DNA of 64,000 nucleotides from Streptomyces sp. NBC_00691 (lineage in GTDB: Bacteria > Actinomycetota > Actinomycetes > Streptomycetales > Streptomycetaceae), in assembly GCF_036226665.1 (NCBI RefSeq), contig NZ_CP109007.1, positions 6,262,001 to 6,326,000 on the forward strand, in the 5' to 3' direction. The translations under genes were made by a program, and so were the position numbers. Positions within the stretch are counted from its first letter, which is position 1, and each line of letters begins with the position of its first letter. The notes beneath the pieces are model-generated. The model saw only the letters and a program-made list of their open reading frames with translations, was not told where the DNA came from and did not search any database. Positions 24,956 through 32,900 of the stretch are shown here, in pieces.

Positions 24956-24984
24956 GGACAACATTTGTTGCCGATACCGGGACG
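24956..24984 (-). promoter_or_regulatory. Motif B, copy 2 (ahead of exporter)
   Basis: Reading toward the exporter: GTCCCGGTAT, CGGCAACAA, ATG, TTGTCCG. The core ACAA-N3-TTGT is conserved with copies 1 and 3. It is ~130 bp upstream of the leader ORF, inside the globin-to-exporter gap, so it can give the exporter and the downstream MT, FAD oxidase and Rid genes their own promoter. Confidence 0.75.
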
Positions 24985-25030
24985 CGGAGGGGGTGCGGGG
25001 GAGCGCCGGTTCCGGAGGGCGGACCATGGA

Positions 25031-25543
25031 TCACTCCTCACCGGGCACGCCCTCGCCCCAGCCCCACTTCTTGATGGTGGTACGACGGGCGGGGCCGACG
25101 TCCGGCTGGGAGTTGGCCATCGCGCGGCGCGAGCCGAACTCGATGTAGCCGACGAAGGCGGAGCGGAACTCGGCGTCCTCGGGCAGTCCGACCTCGTCCA
25201 TCGCCGTCAGCATCAGCTCCACCCAACGGGCCCGCTGCTCGGGCTTGATGGCCCGGTTCCGGTGGCGGGAGACCATGTGGGGGTAGCCGCCGTGCTGCTC
25301 CGTGTAGTGCGTGGGGCCGCCGAGCACCTCGCCGAGGAAGGTCGCGACGTGCTGCGGGTGGTCGTCGTCCATGTGGGCGAAGAGCGGGGCGAGGAGCTCG
25401 TCCTTGCGGACGCGGGCGTAGAACGCCTCGGTGAGCCGTTCCAGCGCCTCGGTGCCGCCGATCCATTCGTAGAGGGTGGGTACCTGGGTCTCGTGCGGGG
25501 CCTCGTCCTGCTCCGGGGCCTGGTCCTGGGCCTGGTCCGTCAC
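25031..25543 (-). CDS. hlmG: Truncated (group II) hemoglobin (HlmG-like)
   Basis: The GTG at 25543 has GAGAGG upstream. The product is 170 aa with an acidic/Gln-rich N-terminal 22 residues, then a 2/2 globin: PTLYEWIGGTEALERLTEAF, YARVRKDELLAPLF, GGPTHYTEQHGGYPHMVSRH (proximal His) and EFGSRRAMANSQPDVGP. It may bind O2 or supply it to the oxidative flavoenzymes. Holomycin-type clusters also carry a globin. It lies downstream of the SARP gene in the same operon. Confidence 0.88.
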   Translation of the reverse strand: MTDQAQDQAPEQDEAPHETQVPTLYEWIGGTEALERLTEAFYARVRKDELLAPLFAHMDDDHPQHVATFLGEVLGGPTHYTEQHGGYPHMVSRHRNRAIKPEQRARWVELMLTAMDEVGLPEDAEFRSAFVGYIEFGSRRAMANSQPDVGPARRTTIKKWGWGEGVPGEE

Positions 25544-25617
25544 TGTGTCGCCTCTCTGGGGGTCTCGCGCGGTGGGGGCCGGGGCCTGTGGGGCCCGGGG
25601 TGCGGTAGGGGCGGCGG

Positions 25618-26604
25618 TCAGGCCGCGTAGAGGTCGAAGGTCGGGGTGGGCCGGCCGCCGTGGGCCGGGGTGTCCAGGCGCGGATCGACCGAGAGCATCG
25701 CCTGGTGCAGCCGCTGGAGCTGCGGGGCGGGCTCCAGACCCAGCTCCTCGACGAGCCGGCGCCTGAGGCCGCGGTACAGCTGGAGGGCCTCGGACTGCCG
25801 TCCGGCGCGGTAGAACGCCACCATCGCCTGGGCGTGCAGTCGTTCGTTGGCGGGGTGGAGGCGGGTCAGTTCGACGAGTTCGGCGAGGAGTTCGCCGTGC
25901 AGGCCGAGGCGGAGTTCCGCGTCCAGCCGGCGTTCGGTGGCGAGCAGCCGGCTCTCCTCCAGGCGCGCCGCGTGGATCCGGAGCGCCGCCCCGGCCCGCA
26001 CGTCCACCAGGGCCGGTCCCTTCCACAGGGCGAGGGCCTCGCGGAGCAGCCGGGCGGCGCGGGCGCTGTCGCCGTCGGCGAAGGCGGTGTGTCCGGCCTG
26101 CGCGGCGCGCTGGAAGGCGAAGGCGTCGACGTTCTCCTCGGAGATCCGGAGGAGGTAGCCGTCGTGACCGGTGGCCAGCAGATCCCGGGCCCGGGCGGGA
26201 CCGGTGGCACGGGCGGTGGTCCGGCGGGTCTCGGTCGACGTCCCCTGTGTCTCGGTCGTCCGGTTCGACGTGCCACGGGCCTCGGTCGTCCGGTTCGACG
26301 TCCCACCCGCCTCGGTCGTCCCGGTCGTCGCCCCACCCGCCTCGGTCGTCCCTTCCGACCCGTAGGGTCCGCCGAGTGCGGCGGCCAGCGACCGTCGCAG
26401 CCGCAGGATGTAGGTCTGCAGGGTGCTGTGAGCGCTGCACGGCGGCAGCGGACCCCAGAGTTCCTCCTTGAGGGTGGCCACCGGGACGGGCCGGCCGGGA
26501 TGGAGCGCGAGGAGCGCCAGGATCTGTCGTGTCTTCGCCGCGCTCGGGACGACGGGAACTCCGTCCGTCTCGGCGTGCAGCGGGCCGAGAATCCGTATCT
26601 TCAC
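25618..26604 (-). CDS. SARP-family transcriptional activator
   Basis: This 328-aa protein begins at GTG 26604. Residues 1-75 are an OmpR/PhoB-type winged helix (MKIRILGPLHAETDGVPVVP, ALHPGRPVPVATLKEELWG, TLQTYILRLRRSLA). Residues ~150-310 are the bacterial transcriptional activation domain (DAFAFQRAAQAGHTAFADGD, ALWKGPALVDV, AFYRAGRQSEALQLYRGLRR). Between them is an unusual Thr/Glu/Gly-rich linker encoded by 30-bp tandem repeats. SARPs switch on antibiotic clusters. Its own promoter carries motif A, implying a feed-forward loop with whichever activator reads that motif. Confidence 0.9.
   Translation of the reverse strand: MKIRILGPLHAETDGVPVVPSAAKTRQILALLALHPGRPVPVATLKEELWGPLPPCSAHSTLQTYILRLRRSLAAALGGPYGSEGTTEAGGATTGTTEAGGTSNRTTEARGTSNRTTETQGTSTETRRTTARATGPARARDLLATGHDGYLLRISEENVDAFAFQRAAQAGHTAFADGDSARAARLLREALALWKGPALVDVRAGAALRIHAARLEESRLLATERRLDAELRLGLHGELLAELVELTRLHPANERLHAQAMVAFYRAGRQSEALQLYRGLRRRLVEELGLEPAPQLQRLHQAMLSVDPRLDTPAHGGRPTPTFDLYAA
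26230..26350. repeat. ~30-bp tandem repeats inside the SARP gene
   Basis: About four imperfect copies of a unit beginning CCTCGGTCGTCC are joined in frame and encode the linker repeats TTEAGG/TTEARGTSN/TTETQGTS. A 30-bp unit preserves the frame, so copy number could vary between strains without breaking the gene. Confidence 0.7.
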
Positions 26605-26672
26605 GCGTCCTCCGTCCTTCGCCCGACTACCGTCCGGATCGGTCCCTTTCCGGATCGGCCGTTCTGGGAAGG

Positions 26673-26730
26673 AACGTAGGAGTGCGGGGGCGAGGGCCTC
26701 AATACGGTGGGACCGTAGGGCTGACCGAAG
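26673..26730 (-). promoter_or_regulatory. Motif A promoter, copy 2 (SARP operon)
   Basis: The plus strand at 26698-26730 repeats copy 1 almost exactly: CTCAATACGGTGGG, ACCGTAG, then ACCGAAG 12 bp on. On the complement ATTGAG (26698-26703) stands 19 bp from a TACGTT -10 box (26673-26678), giving a leader of about 60 nt before the SARP GTG. Confidence 0.75.
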
Positions 26731-26824
26731 AATCTGCGCAGGGGGTGTCCCTACGGGTGCCGGGTGACATCGCGGAGGGCATGAGAGGTAACGCGTAAGG
26801 GGCGCGGATTCCGGGCATGCTGAA

Positions 26825-26858
26825 GCCCCCGAGGGCGAGGGGGACGCGCTTCGGGGGC
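26825..26858 (-). terminator. Hairpin downstream of methyltransferase operon
   Basis: GCCCCCGA (26825-26832) pairs with TCGGGGGC (26851-26858), with an 18-nt loop. It lies 100 bp past the end of the methyltransferase gene and before the SARP promoter region. Confidence 0.5.
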
Positions 26859-26958
26859 ATTACGGGAACGGCAGGGGCTGCTAATCTCCTTAGTTAATTC
26901 GTTCTTCTTTCCTTTTCGGGTCCGCTTTTCGCCAAGGTGACAAATTCACCGGCCGGAA

Positions 26959-28035
26959 TCAGGCGGGCGTGTGGGGCCGGCACAACCGTGCGGTGTGCAC
27001 CGTGACGGCGGTCAGATAGAAGGCGTCGGGGCGCCAGAGGACACCGGTGCAGGCGTCTCCGTCGAGGAGCTGCTCCACGGTGAGCCGGTCCACGAGGTCG
27101 AGCCGCTCTCCGAGGTCGCCGAGCAGCTCGTGCAGCCGGGTGTGGAGGTGCCGGCGCACCGGCACGTCGAGGGGGGCCGGGAACTCGATGAGGAACGTAC
27201 GGGTCCCGGCGGGCACGAGCCCGGCCGAGGCCAGCAGACAGGGCCAGTCCTCGACGACGGAGGTGGCGCCGGGGAGCCGGGACCGCCGGGCGGTGACCTG
27301 CTCCTCGACGGCGGCGTCCAGGCGGGCCTGGAGGCCGGGCCGGCCGATGCCGATGTCCCGGGGCAGGAAGCGCGGCGGCAGGCCCCGCTCGGCGACGGCG
27401 AGCAGCCCGCCGGGCCGCAGAGCGGAGGCCAGGCTCCGCAGGGCTGCCTGCTGGTCGCCGAGGTGGCGGCAGACGTTCCCGGTCCAGATCAGGTCGACGG
27501 GGCCCGACCGGGCGAACTCCTCGGGCCGTTCGGCCCGCTGCGTGGTGATCCGGTCGGCCAGCCCGTGCTCGGCGGCCCGGGCCTCGGCCCGGGCGAGCAG
27601 GGCGTCCGACCGGTCCACGGCGAGCACGTGGGCCTCCGGGAAGACGTCGGCGAGGGCGTGGGCGGCCACGCCCGGGCCGCTGCCGACGTCGAGGATGCGG
27701 CGGACGGCCGCCGTGGCCCGGTCCGCGGGGCCGAACAGTCCGTGCAGCCAGCGGGCCGCCTCGGCCAGGAAGCCCGCGTGCAGTTCGGCCTCCTGCTCGG
27801 CCGGGTGCCCGGCGCCGTCCGCCGTCTCGTACGCGGCTCCGGGGCCGCCCTCGGACCCGTCTCCGGTTCCGCGGTCGTCGGCCCGTCCGCCCGCGGGTTT
27901 CCTCGCCTGTCCGCCCGCGTGTCCGCCCGCGTGTCCGGCCGCGGGTCCGGCTCCGTGCTCGTCTCGGTGCTCGGCTTCGCCGGCTGCGCCGAGGGCGTCA
28001 CCGGCGAGGCCTCCGGTGCCCTGTGTGGGTGTCAT
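26959..28035 (-). CDS. SAM-dependent methyltransferase, possible S-methyltransferase
   Basis: This 358-aa protein starts at ATG 28035, overlapping the upstream stop as ATGA. The first ~100 residues are a Gly/Ala/His-rich low-complexity tract. The class I methyltransferase core follows: ILDVGSGPGVAAHALADVFP, AVDRSDALLARAEARA, DLIWTGNVCRHLGDQQAALR and ALRPGGLLAVAERG. The C-terminal third has no recognised domain. A motif B operator lies 42-70 bp upstream, within the end of the previous gene, so it shares control with the dithiol oxidase and the exporter. S-methylation of the reduced dithiol is a known back-up detoxification in dithiolopyrrolone producers, so I infer that role. N- or O-methylation is not excluded. 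Confidence 0.78.
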   Translation of the reverse strand: MTPTQGTGGLAGDALGAAGEAEHRDEHGAGPAAGHAGGHAGGQARKPAGGRADDRGTGDGSEGGPGAAYETADGAGHPAEQEAELHAGFLAEAARWLHGLFGPADRATAAVRRILDVGSGPGVAAHALADVFPEAHVLAVDRSDALLARAEARAAEHGLADRITTQRAERPEEFARSGPVDLIWTGNVCRHLGDQQAALRSLASALRPGGLLAVAERGLPPRFLPRDIGIGRPGLQARLDAAVEEQVTARRSRLPGATSVVEDWPCLLASAGLVPAGTRTFLIEFPAPLDVPVRRHLHTRLHELLGDLGERLDLVDRLTVEQLLDGDACTGVLWRPDAFYLTAVTVHTARLCRPHTPA

Positions 28036-28889
28036 ACGGTCACCTCCGCCGGCCAGGATGGGGACGCCGGGGACACCGGACAACTCTTGTTGCCGGTTCC
28101 GGGACCGGCCCCTGGATCGCAGGGAGGCGAACCGGCCGTCGCGGGCGGGCGGGCGCCGCCGACGGCGCGCGGCGCACGGACCCGGGGGCGCATCAGGTCC
28201 CGGCTGAAGGTGTCGAGCAGCTCCCACCGCGCGGTCAGCGGGAAGTAGTGGCCGCCGGGGAAGCTGTCCACCCGCAGGGACCGTCGGGTGCACCGGCGCC
28301 ACCCGGCCAGATCGGCCCCGCTGACACTCCGGTCCTCGCTGCCGCCCATGGCGGTGACCGGGCAGTGCACGACATGGCGGGGATCGCGCCGGTACGACTC
28401 GAGGACGGCGAGGTCGGCGCGGAGCGCGGGCAGGACCCGGGATGCCCGCGTCGGGTCGAGGGCGCCCGGGGGGATCCGGCCCCGCCGGGCGAGCCGGCGC
28501 AGCAGCTCGGCGTCCGGCAGCTGGGAGACGGCGTGCTCCGGGGCGTGCCGGTACGGGACGCCCGCCCCGGAGACGTACAGCCGCTCGGCCACCGCGTCGA
28601 ACTCCCACTCCAGACGGGCGGCGATCTCGTACGCGAGGAGGGCGCCGAAGCCGTGCCCGTAGAGCGCGAACGGGCGGTCACGCATGCGGGCCACGTACGG
28701 GATGATCTCCGCGAGCAGCGGTTCGAGCCGGCCGCGGGGGCGGCCGCGCGGATGGCGGCCGCGGCCCGGGAGCTCGACGGGGGTGACGACCACCGAGGTC
28801 CCGAGGGCCTCGGCCCAGGGCAGGTAGACACCCGCGGAGGCGCCCTCGAAGGGGAGGCAGAACAGCCGCACCGAGGTGTCGCCGGTCAT
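28032..28889 (-). CDS. Thioesterase-like protein lacking the catalytic serine
   Basis: This 285-aa protein has the type II thioesterase layout (VRLFCLPFEGASAGVYLPWA near the N-terminus, GGHYFPLTARW near the end), but the nucleophile elbow reads YGHGFGALLAY: Gly replaces Ser in GxSxG, and the codon is plainly GGC on the complement. Hydrolysis by the usual mechanism should be lost. The C-terminal ~45 residues are low-complexity and overlap a motif B copy at the DNA level. It overlaps both neighbours by 4 bp. It may act as a scaffold or acyl-binding partner of the adjacent degenerate condensation protein. Confidence 0.85.
   Translation of the reverse strand: MTGDTSVRLFCLPFEGASAGVYLPWAEALGTSVVVTPVELPGRGRHPRGRPRGRLEPLLAEIIPYVARMRDRPFALYGHGFGALLAYEIAARLEWEFDAVAERLYVSGAGVPYRHAPEHAVSQLPDAELLRRLARRGRIPPGALDPTRASRVLPALRADLAVLESYRRDPRHVVHCPVTAMGGSEDRSVSGADLAGWRRCTRRSLRVDSFPGGHYFPLTARWELLDTFSRDLMRPRVRAPRAVGGARPPATAGSPPCDPGAGPGTGNKSCPVSPASPSWPAEVTV
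28077..28105 (-). promoter_or_regulatory. Motif B, copy 3 (ahead of methyltransferase)
   Basis: Reading toward the methyltransferase: GTCCCGGAAC, CGGCAACAA, GAG, TTGTCCG. It lies inside the last codons of the thioesterase-like gene, ending 42 bp before the methyltransferase ATG. Conservation across non-homologous contexts argues for a DNA-binding site and against coding constraint. Confidence 0.75.
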
Positions 28890-29494
28890 CGGGCCACCGG
28901 TCCCGGGGTCCGTACGCCGACCATCCGTACGCCGACCAGGGGCCCGCCCGGCGACGCCGATACGGGTGACACCGTGCCCGCCGGGGCCGGTCCGGGAGAC
29001 GCCGTGCCCGGTGAGGCCGTGCGCGGCCGGGACGTCGTGGCCGGGCGCCGCGGGGTTCCGCCGCGCAGCAGGACCGCGTACGCGTCCGCGGCCTCCTCCA
29101 GGATCCGCAGCCCCGCTCGCCGGTCCATCAGCTCGCGGGCGTACCGCCAGGCGAATGTCCAGTCGCGGTCGGAGCGCCGGATGAGGGTGGCGCACATCAA
29201 CGGGGCCCGGTCGAGGGGGAGCCCGGCGGCGGACTCCCCGGCCAGGCGTTCGGCGAGCCGGGCGTCCTGCACCTCGGCCCGGGTGGCCCGCCAGTCCACG
29301 GTCTGCAGCCGGAAGCGGGCCTCGGGCCGCAGCGTGCGGCGCAGCAGGCCGTCCGGCCCGCGGTGGAGCGCGGTGCGGGGCAGGGGAGTGCCGTCCAGGA
29401 CGGACTGCCAGGCCTGCTCGTACACGTACGGCACGACTCCGCGCAGGGACATGACGAACTGTTCGGTGCGGAGCTCCTCGCTGATCGCGGACAC
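28886..29494 (-). CDS. Stand-alone degenerate condensation-domain fragment (HlmK-like)
   Basis: The GTG at 29494 has GGGAG upstream. The 202-aa product aligns by eye with the N-terminal half of NRPS condensation domains: an FRLQTVDWRATRAEV-type strand, LAGESAAGLPLDRAPLMCAT and RAGLRILEEAADAYAVLL. Where HHxxxDG should be it reads WRYARELMDRR, so the catalytic His pair and DG are gone, and the C-terminal half of the fold is replaced by a Pro/Thr/Ser tail. Holomycin clusters contain a comparable inactive condensation-type protein. It is the first gene of the operon driven by motif A copy 3. Confidence 0.7.
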   Translation of the reverse strand: MSAISEELRTEQFVMSLRGVVPYVYEQAWQSVLDGTPLPRTALHRGPDGLLRRTLRPEARFRLQTVDWRATRAEVQDARLAERLAGESAAGLPLDRAPLMCATLIRRSDRDWTFAWRYARELMDRRAGLRILEEAADAYAVLLRGGTPRRPATTSRPRTASPGTASPGPAPAGTVSPVSASPGGPLVGVRMVGVRTPGPVAR

Positions 29495-29962
29495 GCGGGT
29501 ACCGCTCCCTCCATCAGATTTGGCCAATTGGCCGGTGGTGGACCACCGGACGGGGCAACCGCTTTCGGGGCCGTTCACTGGTCACCGCCGCACATCGGTG
29601 CCGACCGTACCCGTGCGGTCCCCATTCACCTCAATACGGGAGCACCGAAGCAATGGCCGAAGGAATACGTTCGGAATCCGTGCGACGAGATCCGCTGTAC
29701 AAATATCGCGGCCCCCGTGTTAGCGTCGGGATCCTCGGAGGTGTGGGCCGTTCACCGGTGTTCGGGGGATCGGCGTGGAGGAGTTCGACCGGTCTCCACG
29801 TCGTCTGAAGAAGGCATTTCCAGCTTGACGGCGACAGTTCGGGCCATGACCTGAAAAGGGCCTTGACGGCGCCGGCTCCACAGCTTTTCCGCATGACCTC
29901 CCCCTGCCGAAGTGGCGATCTCGTCCGAGTCATTCCACTGTTCGGCAGGGAGGTGTGGGGCG
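29495..29962. other. Divergent regulatory region
   Basis: This 468-bp gap lies between the condensation-like gene and the LAL regulator. It holds motif A copy 3 and, reading rightward, a possible promoter for the LAL gene: TGTACA at 29696 and TTAGCG/TAGCGT at 29720-29726. No gene is evident on either strand. Confidence 0.55.
29604..29663 (-). promoter_or_regulatory. Motif A promoter, copy 3 (condensation-like operon)
   Basis: Plus strand 29630-29663 begins CTCAATACGGG and carries ACCGAAG and GCCGAAG 12 bp apart, a diverged form of copies 1 and 2. On the complement ATTGAG (29630-29635) and TACGGT (29604-29609) are 20 bp apart, which is long, so this promoter should depend on an activator. The central palindrome is imperfect here. 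Confidence 0.65.
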
Positions 29963-32900
29963 GTGCCCAAGGAGCTGTTCGGCAGGAGCGAGGAATCGAA
30001 GACCATCATCGAGATATTGGACGACGCGAGAGCGGGTGCGGGCGCCGTCGCCCTGGTGGAGGGCATCATCGGCACCGGCAAGACCTCGCTGCTGCGCTGG
30101 GCCGAGGAGACGGCCCGCGACCGGGGCATGATCGTCCTCTCCGCCACCGCCTCCCCGGCCGAGCAGCGCTTCCCCCTCGGGGTCGTGCACCAGCTGCTCG
30201 GGACGCTGCCGGAGACCGCGCACGACTGGGACCGCACCTTCGCCGCCTACGGCGCCCCGCACGGTGACGGCCGGACCGAGCCCGACTACCCGCTCCTCGC
30301 GGAGCTGTGCGCGAGCGTGGGCCGGGCCGCGCGACGCACCCCGATCCTGCTGACCGTCGACAGCGTCCAGCACGTCGACTGCCCGTCGCTGTTGTGGCTG
30401 GGCTTCCTGAGCCGCCGTCTGGAGAACCTGCCCGTCGTCCTGCTGGCCACCAAGCGCTGCGGCGAACCCGCCAGCGACCAGCACCTTCTGGTCGAGTTCA
30501 TGGAGGGCCTGCGCCCCGACCGCCACATCCATCTGAGCGACCTCAGCCCGAGCGCGGCGCTCGATCTGGCCACCTCGCTGTGCGGCCACGGCCACGGTCA
30601 CGAGGCCGTCGACGCGCTGGTCGCCGGGACCGGCGGGAACCCGTATCTGCTCACCGAGCAGATACGGACGGGCCCGACGGGCCGCTCCGCGCCCCTCGTC
30701 GCCGCGGGCACAGGACACATCGGGGGGCTGCCGGGACTGCCCGGCGCCTCCGGTCTGCCGGGTCCGCCCGGTCGTTCCGCGCCACCCGGACACCACCGGT
30801 TCCCCACCTCTCCCGGATATCCCCGCCGCCCCGGCGCTTCCCTCGCGGACCCCGGCGCGGCGCGCGCCGGGCTGGCGCCGGGCGACCCGCCCGACGAGCG
30901 ACTGGGGCTCCAGGCCGTCAAGGAGCGCATCCTGTGCATGCTCCGGAGGATCGACCCGTACGGACTGGAGATCGCCCGCGCCGCCAGCATCCTGTGCGGG
31001 CCGGTCGACGCCGCCCTCCTCGCCGACCTCTGCGGCGTTCCCACCGAGGACGCGTGTCGATGTATCAGCAGACTCACGGAATCCGGACTGCTCTGCCCCC
31101 ATGACATGAAGTTCCGCCACCCCCTCCTCGCGGGGCTGCTCTACCAGGACATCCCGTGCGCCGAGCGCGCCGAACTGCACCGGCTCGCCGCCCGCAGGAT
31201 GCGCCACCGCGGCGATCCGAGCGAGGACGTCGCCGCCCATCTGCTGCGTTCCCACCGCATGGACGAGCCCTGGATGGCGCAACTCCTCATGGAGGTCGCC
31301 CAGGGCGTCGTCGAGCACGACCCTGCGGGCGCCCGCAGGCTGATCGAGAAGGCCGTCCTGCACGGTGTGCCGGAAGGCCACGAGGACCGCGCGGAAGCCC
31401 TGCGGATCCAGGCCCTCAGCGGCCTCGACCTGCCCGCCGCGGCACGCGCGCTGACCGCGCACACCTCCACCGTCACCGCACCGGCCGAAAGGTTCCGGCA
31501 CGCGCTGCGGCTCTCCGACCTCCGGCTGCGCCTGGACGACACCGCGGGCGCGCTGGAGATCCTGGAGGAGGCCCGGCGGGAGACGGCGGGGACCCTCGAC
31601 CCGGCCGCCGCGGCACACCTGCGCGAGGCCATGGCGCAGATACGGTTCCACGACGGCGGCACCCACGGCGACGCGGGCCACCACTCCCACCACCCCCGCC
31701 ACGGGGGTCACCCCGGCGAGGAGGACCGCCTGCTGCGGGTCCTGCTCCTGCGGACGGCCACCGGCGACTCGGCGGCCGCGGCGCGGCGGATCGCGGACCG
31801 GCTGCTGTCCGTCCCCCGCGCCCCGTACGGCTCCGCCCGCTGGTACCAGGCACTGCTGGCCCAACTGTGGGCGGGCGACGTGGAGGAGGCCCGGCGGCAC
31901 ATCGACACCGAGGTCGGACTCGCCCGCGCCGACGGCAGCACGACCCGGATCGCCGAGGCCCTGGCCGTACGCGGTCTGGTGCACCTGCACCGCGGTCAGC
32001 TGGTCCCGGCCGAGGACGACGCCCGTGAGGCGCTCGGCCTGCTCGACCGGATCCGCGCCGGCCGCTTCCACGTGGGCCCGCTCGCCCGCAGCGTGCTCAT
32101 CGACGTCGCCCTGGAACGGGACGACATCACCGCGGCCGGGGCCCTCCTCGACGAAGCCCCGCCGATGCCCGGCGACCGGCCGGTCACCTGGTGGCGGCTG
32201 CACCTCCTGCACAGCGCCGGCCGGGCCCTCGGCCGGCTCGGCGAGGCGCGCCGCGGACTGGTGCTGCTCGCCCACTGCGAGGAGGAGCTGGCCCGGCGCG
32301 GGATCGTCAACCCGGCGATCCTGCCCTGGCGTTCCACCCGCGCCGCGCTCCAGCTGGCCCGGCGCAACGTGACGGCCGCCCGCCGCGCCGCCCAGGACGA
32401 GACCACGCTGGCCCATCGCTGGGGCGCCCCCTTCGCGCTGGGCCGGGCCCTGGTCGCCGAGGCCGCGGCGAGCTCGGGCCGCGAGGCGCTGCGGCTCGCG
32501 GACCGGGCCGTGGAACTGCTCGAACCCACCCCGGCGCCCCTGCTGTTCGCCCACGCCCTGTACGCGGCGGGGCGCGCCCACCGGCAGAGCGGCACGCCCC
32601 GCAGGTCCCGCGAACTGCTCCACCGGGCCAACGAGGTCGGCATCTCCCTGGGCGCCGACGGACTGGTGGAGGCGGTGCAGCGGGAGCTGCGGGACGCGGG
32701 CGGCCGCCCCGACCCCCGCAAGGACTCGACGGAGTCGCTGCTCACCCCCACGGAACGACAGGTCTCCGAACTGGCCGCGCGCGGTCTGAGCAACCGCGAC
32801 ATCGCGCGGCTGCTCCAGGTGAGCCTGCGGAACGTCGAGTCCCATCTCACCCACTCGTACCGGAAGTTACGCATCAGCGGCCGTCATGAGCTGGCCCGCT

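Larger units (their letters stand above)
26605..26958. other. Intergenic region: SARP promoter and upstream operon terminator
   Basis: This 354-bp stretch has no gene. It contains motif A copy 2 with the SARP promoter, a hairpin ending the methyltransferase operon, and an unusually AT-rich patch (26881-26930). Confidence 0.6.

Noticed and set aside
29930..32854. 974-codon minus-strand open frame
   Set aside because: It is antisense to the LAL regulator, which has Walker A and LuxR HTH motifs.
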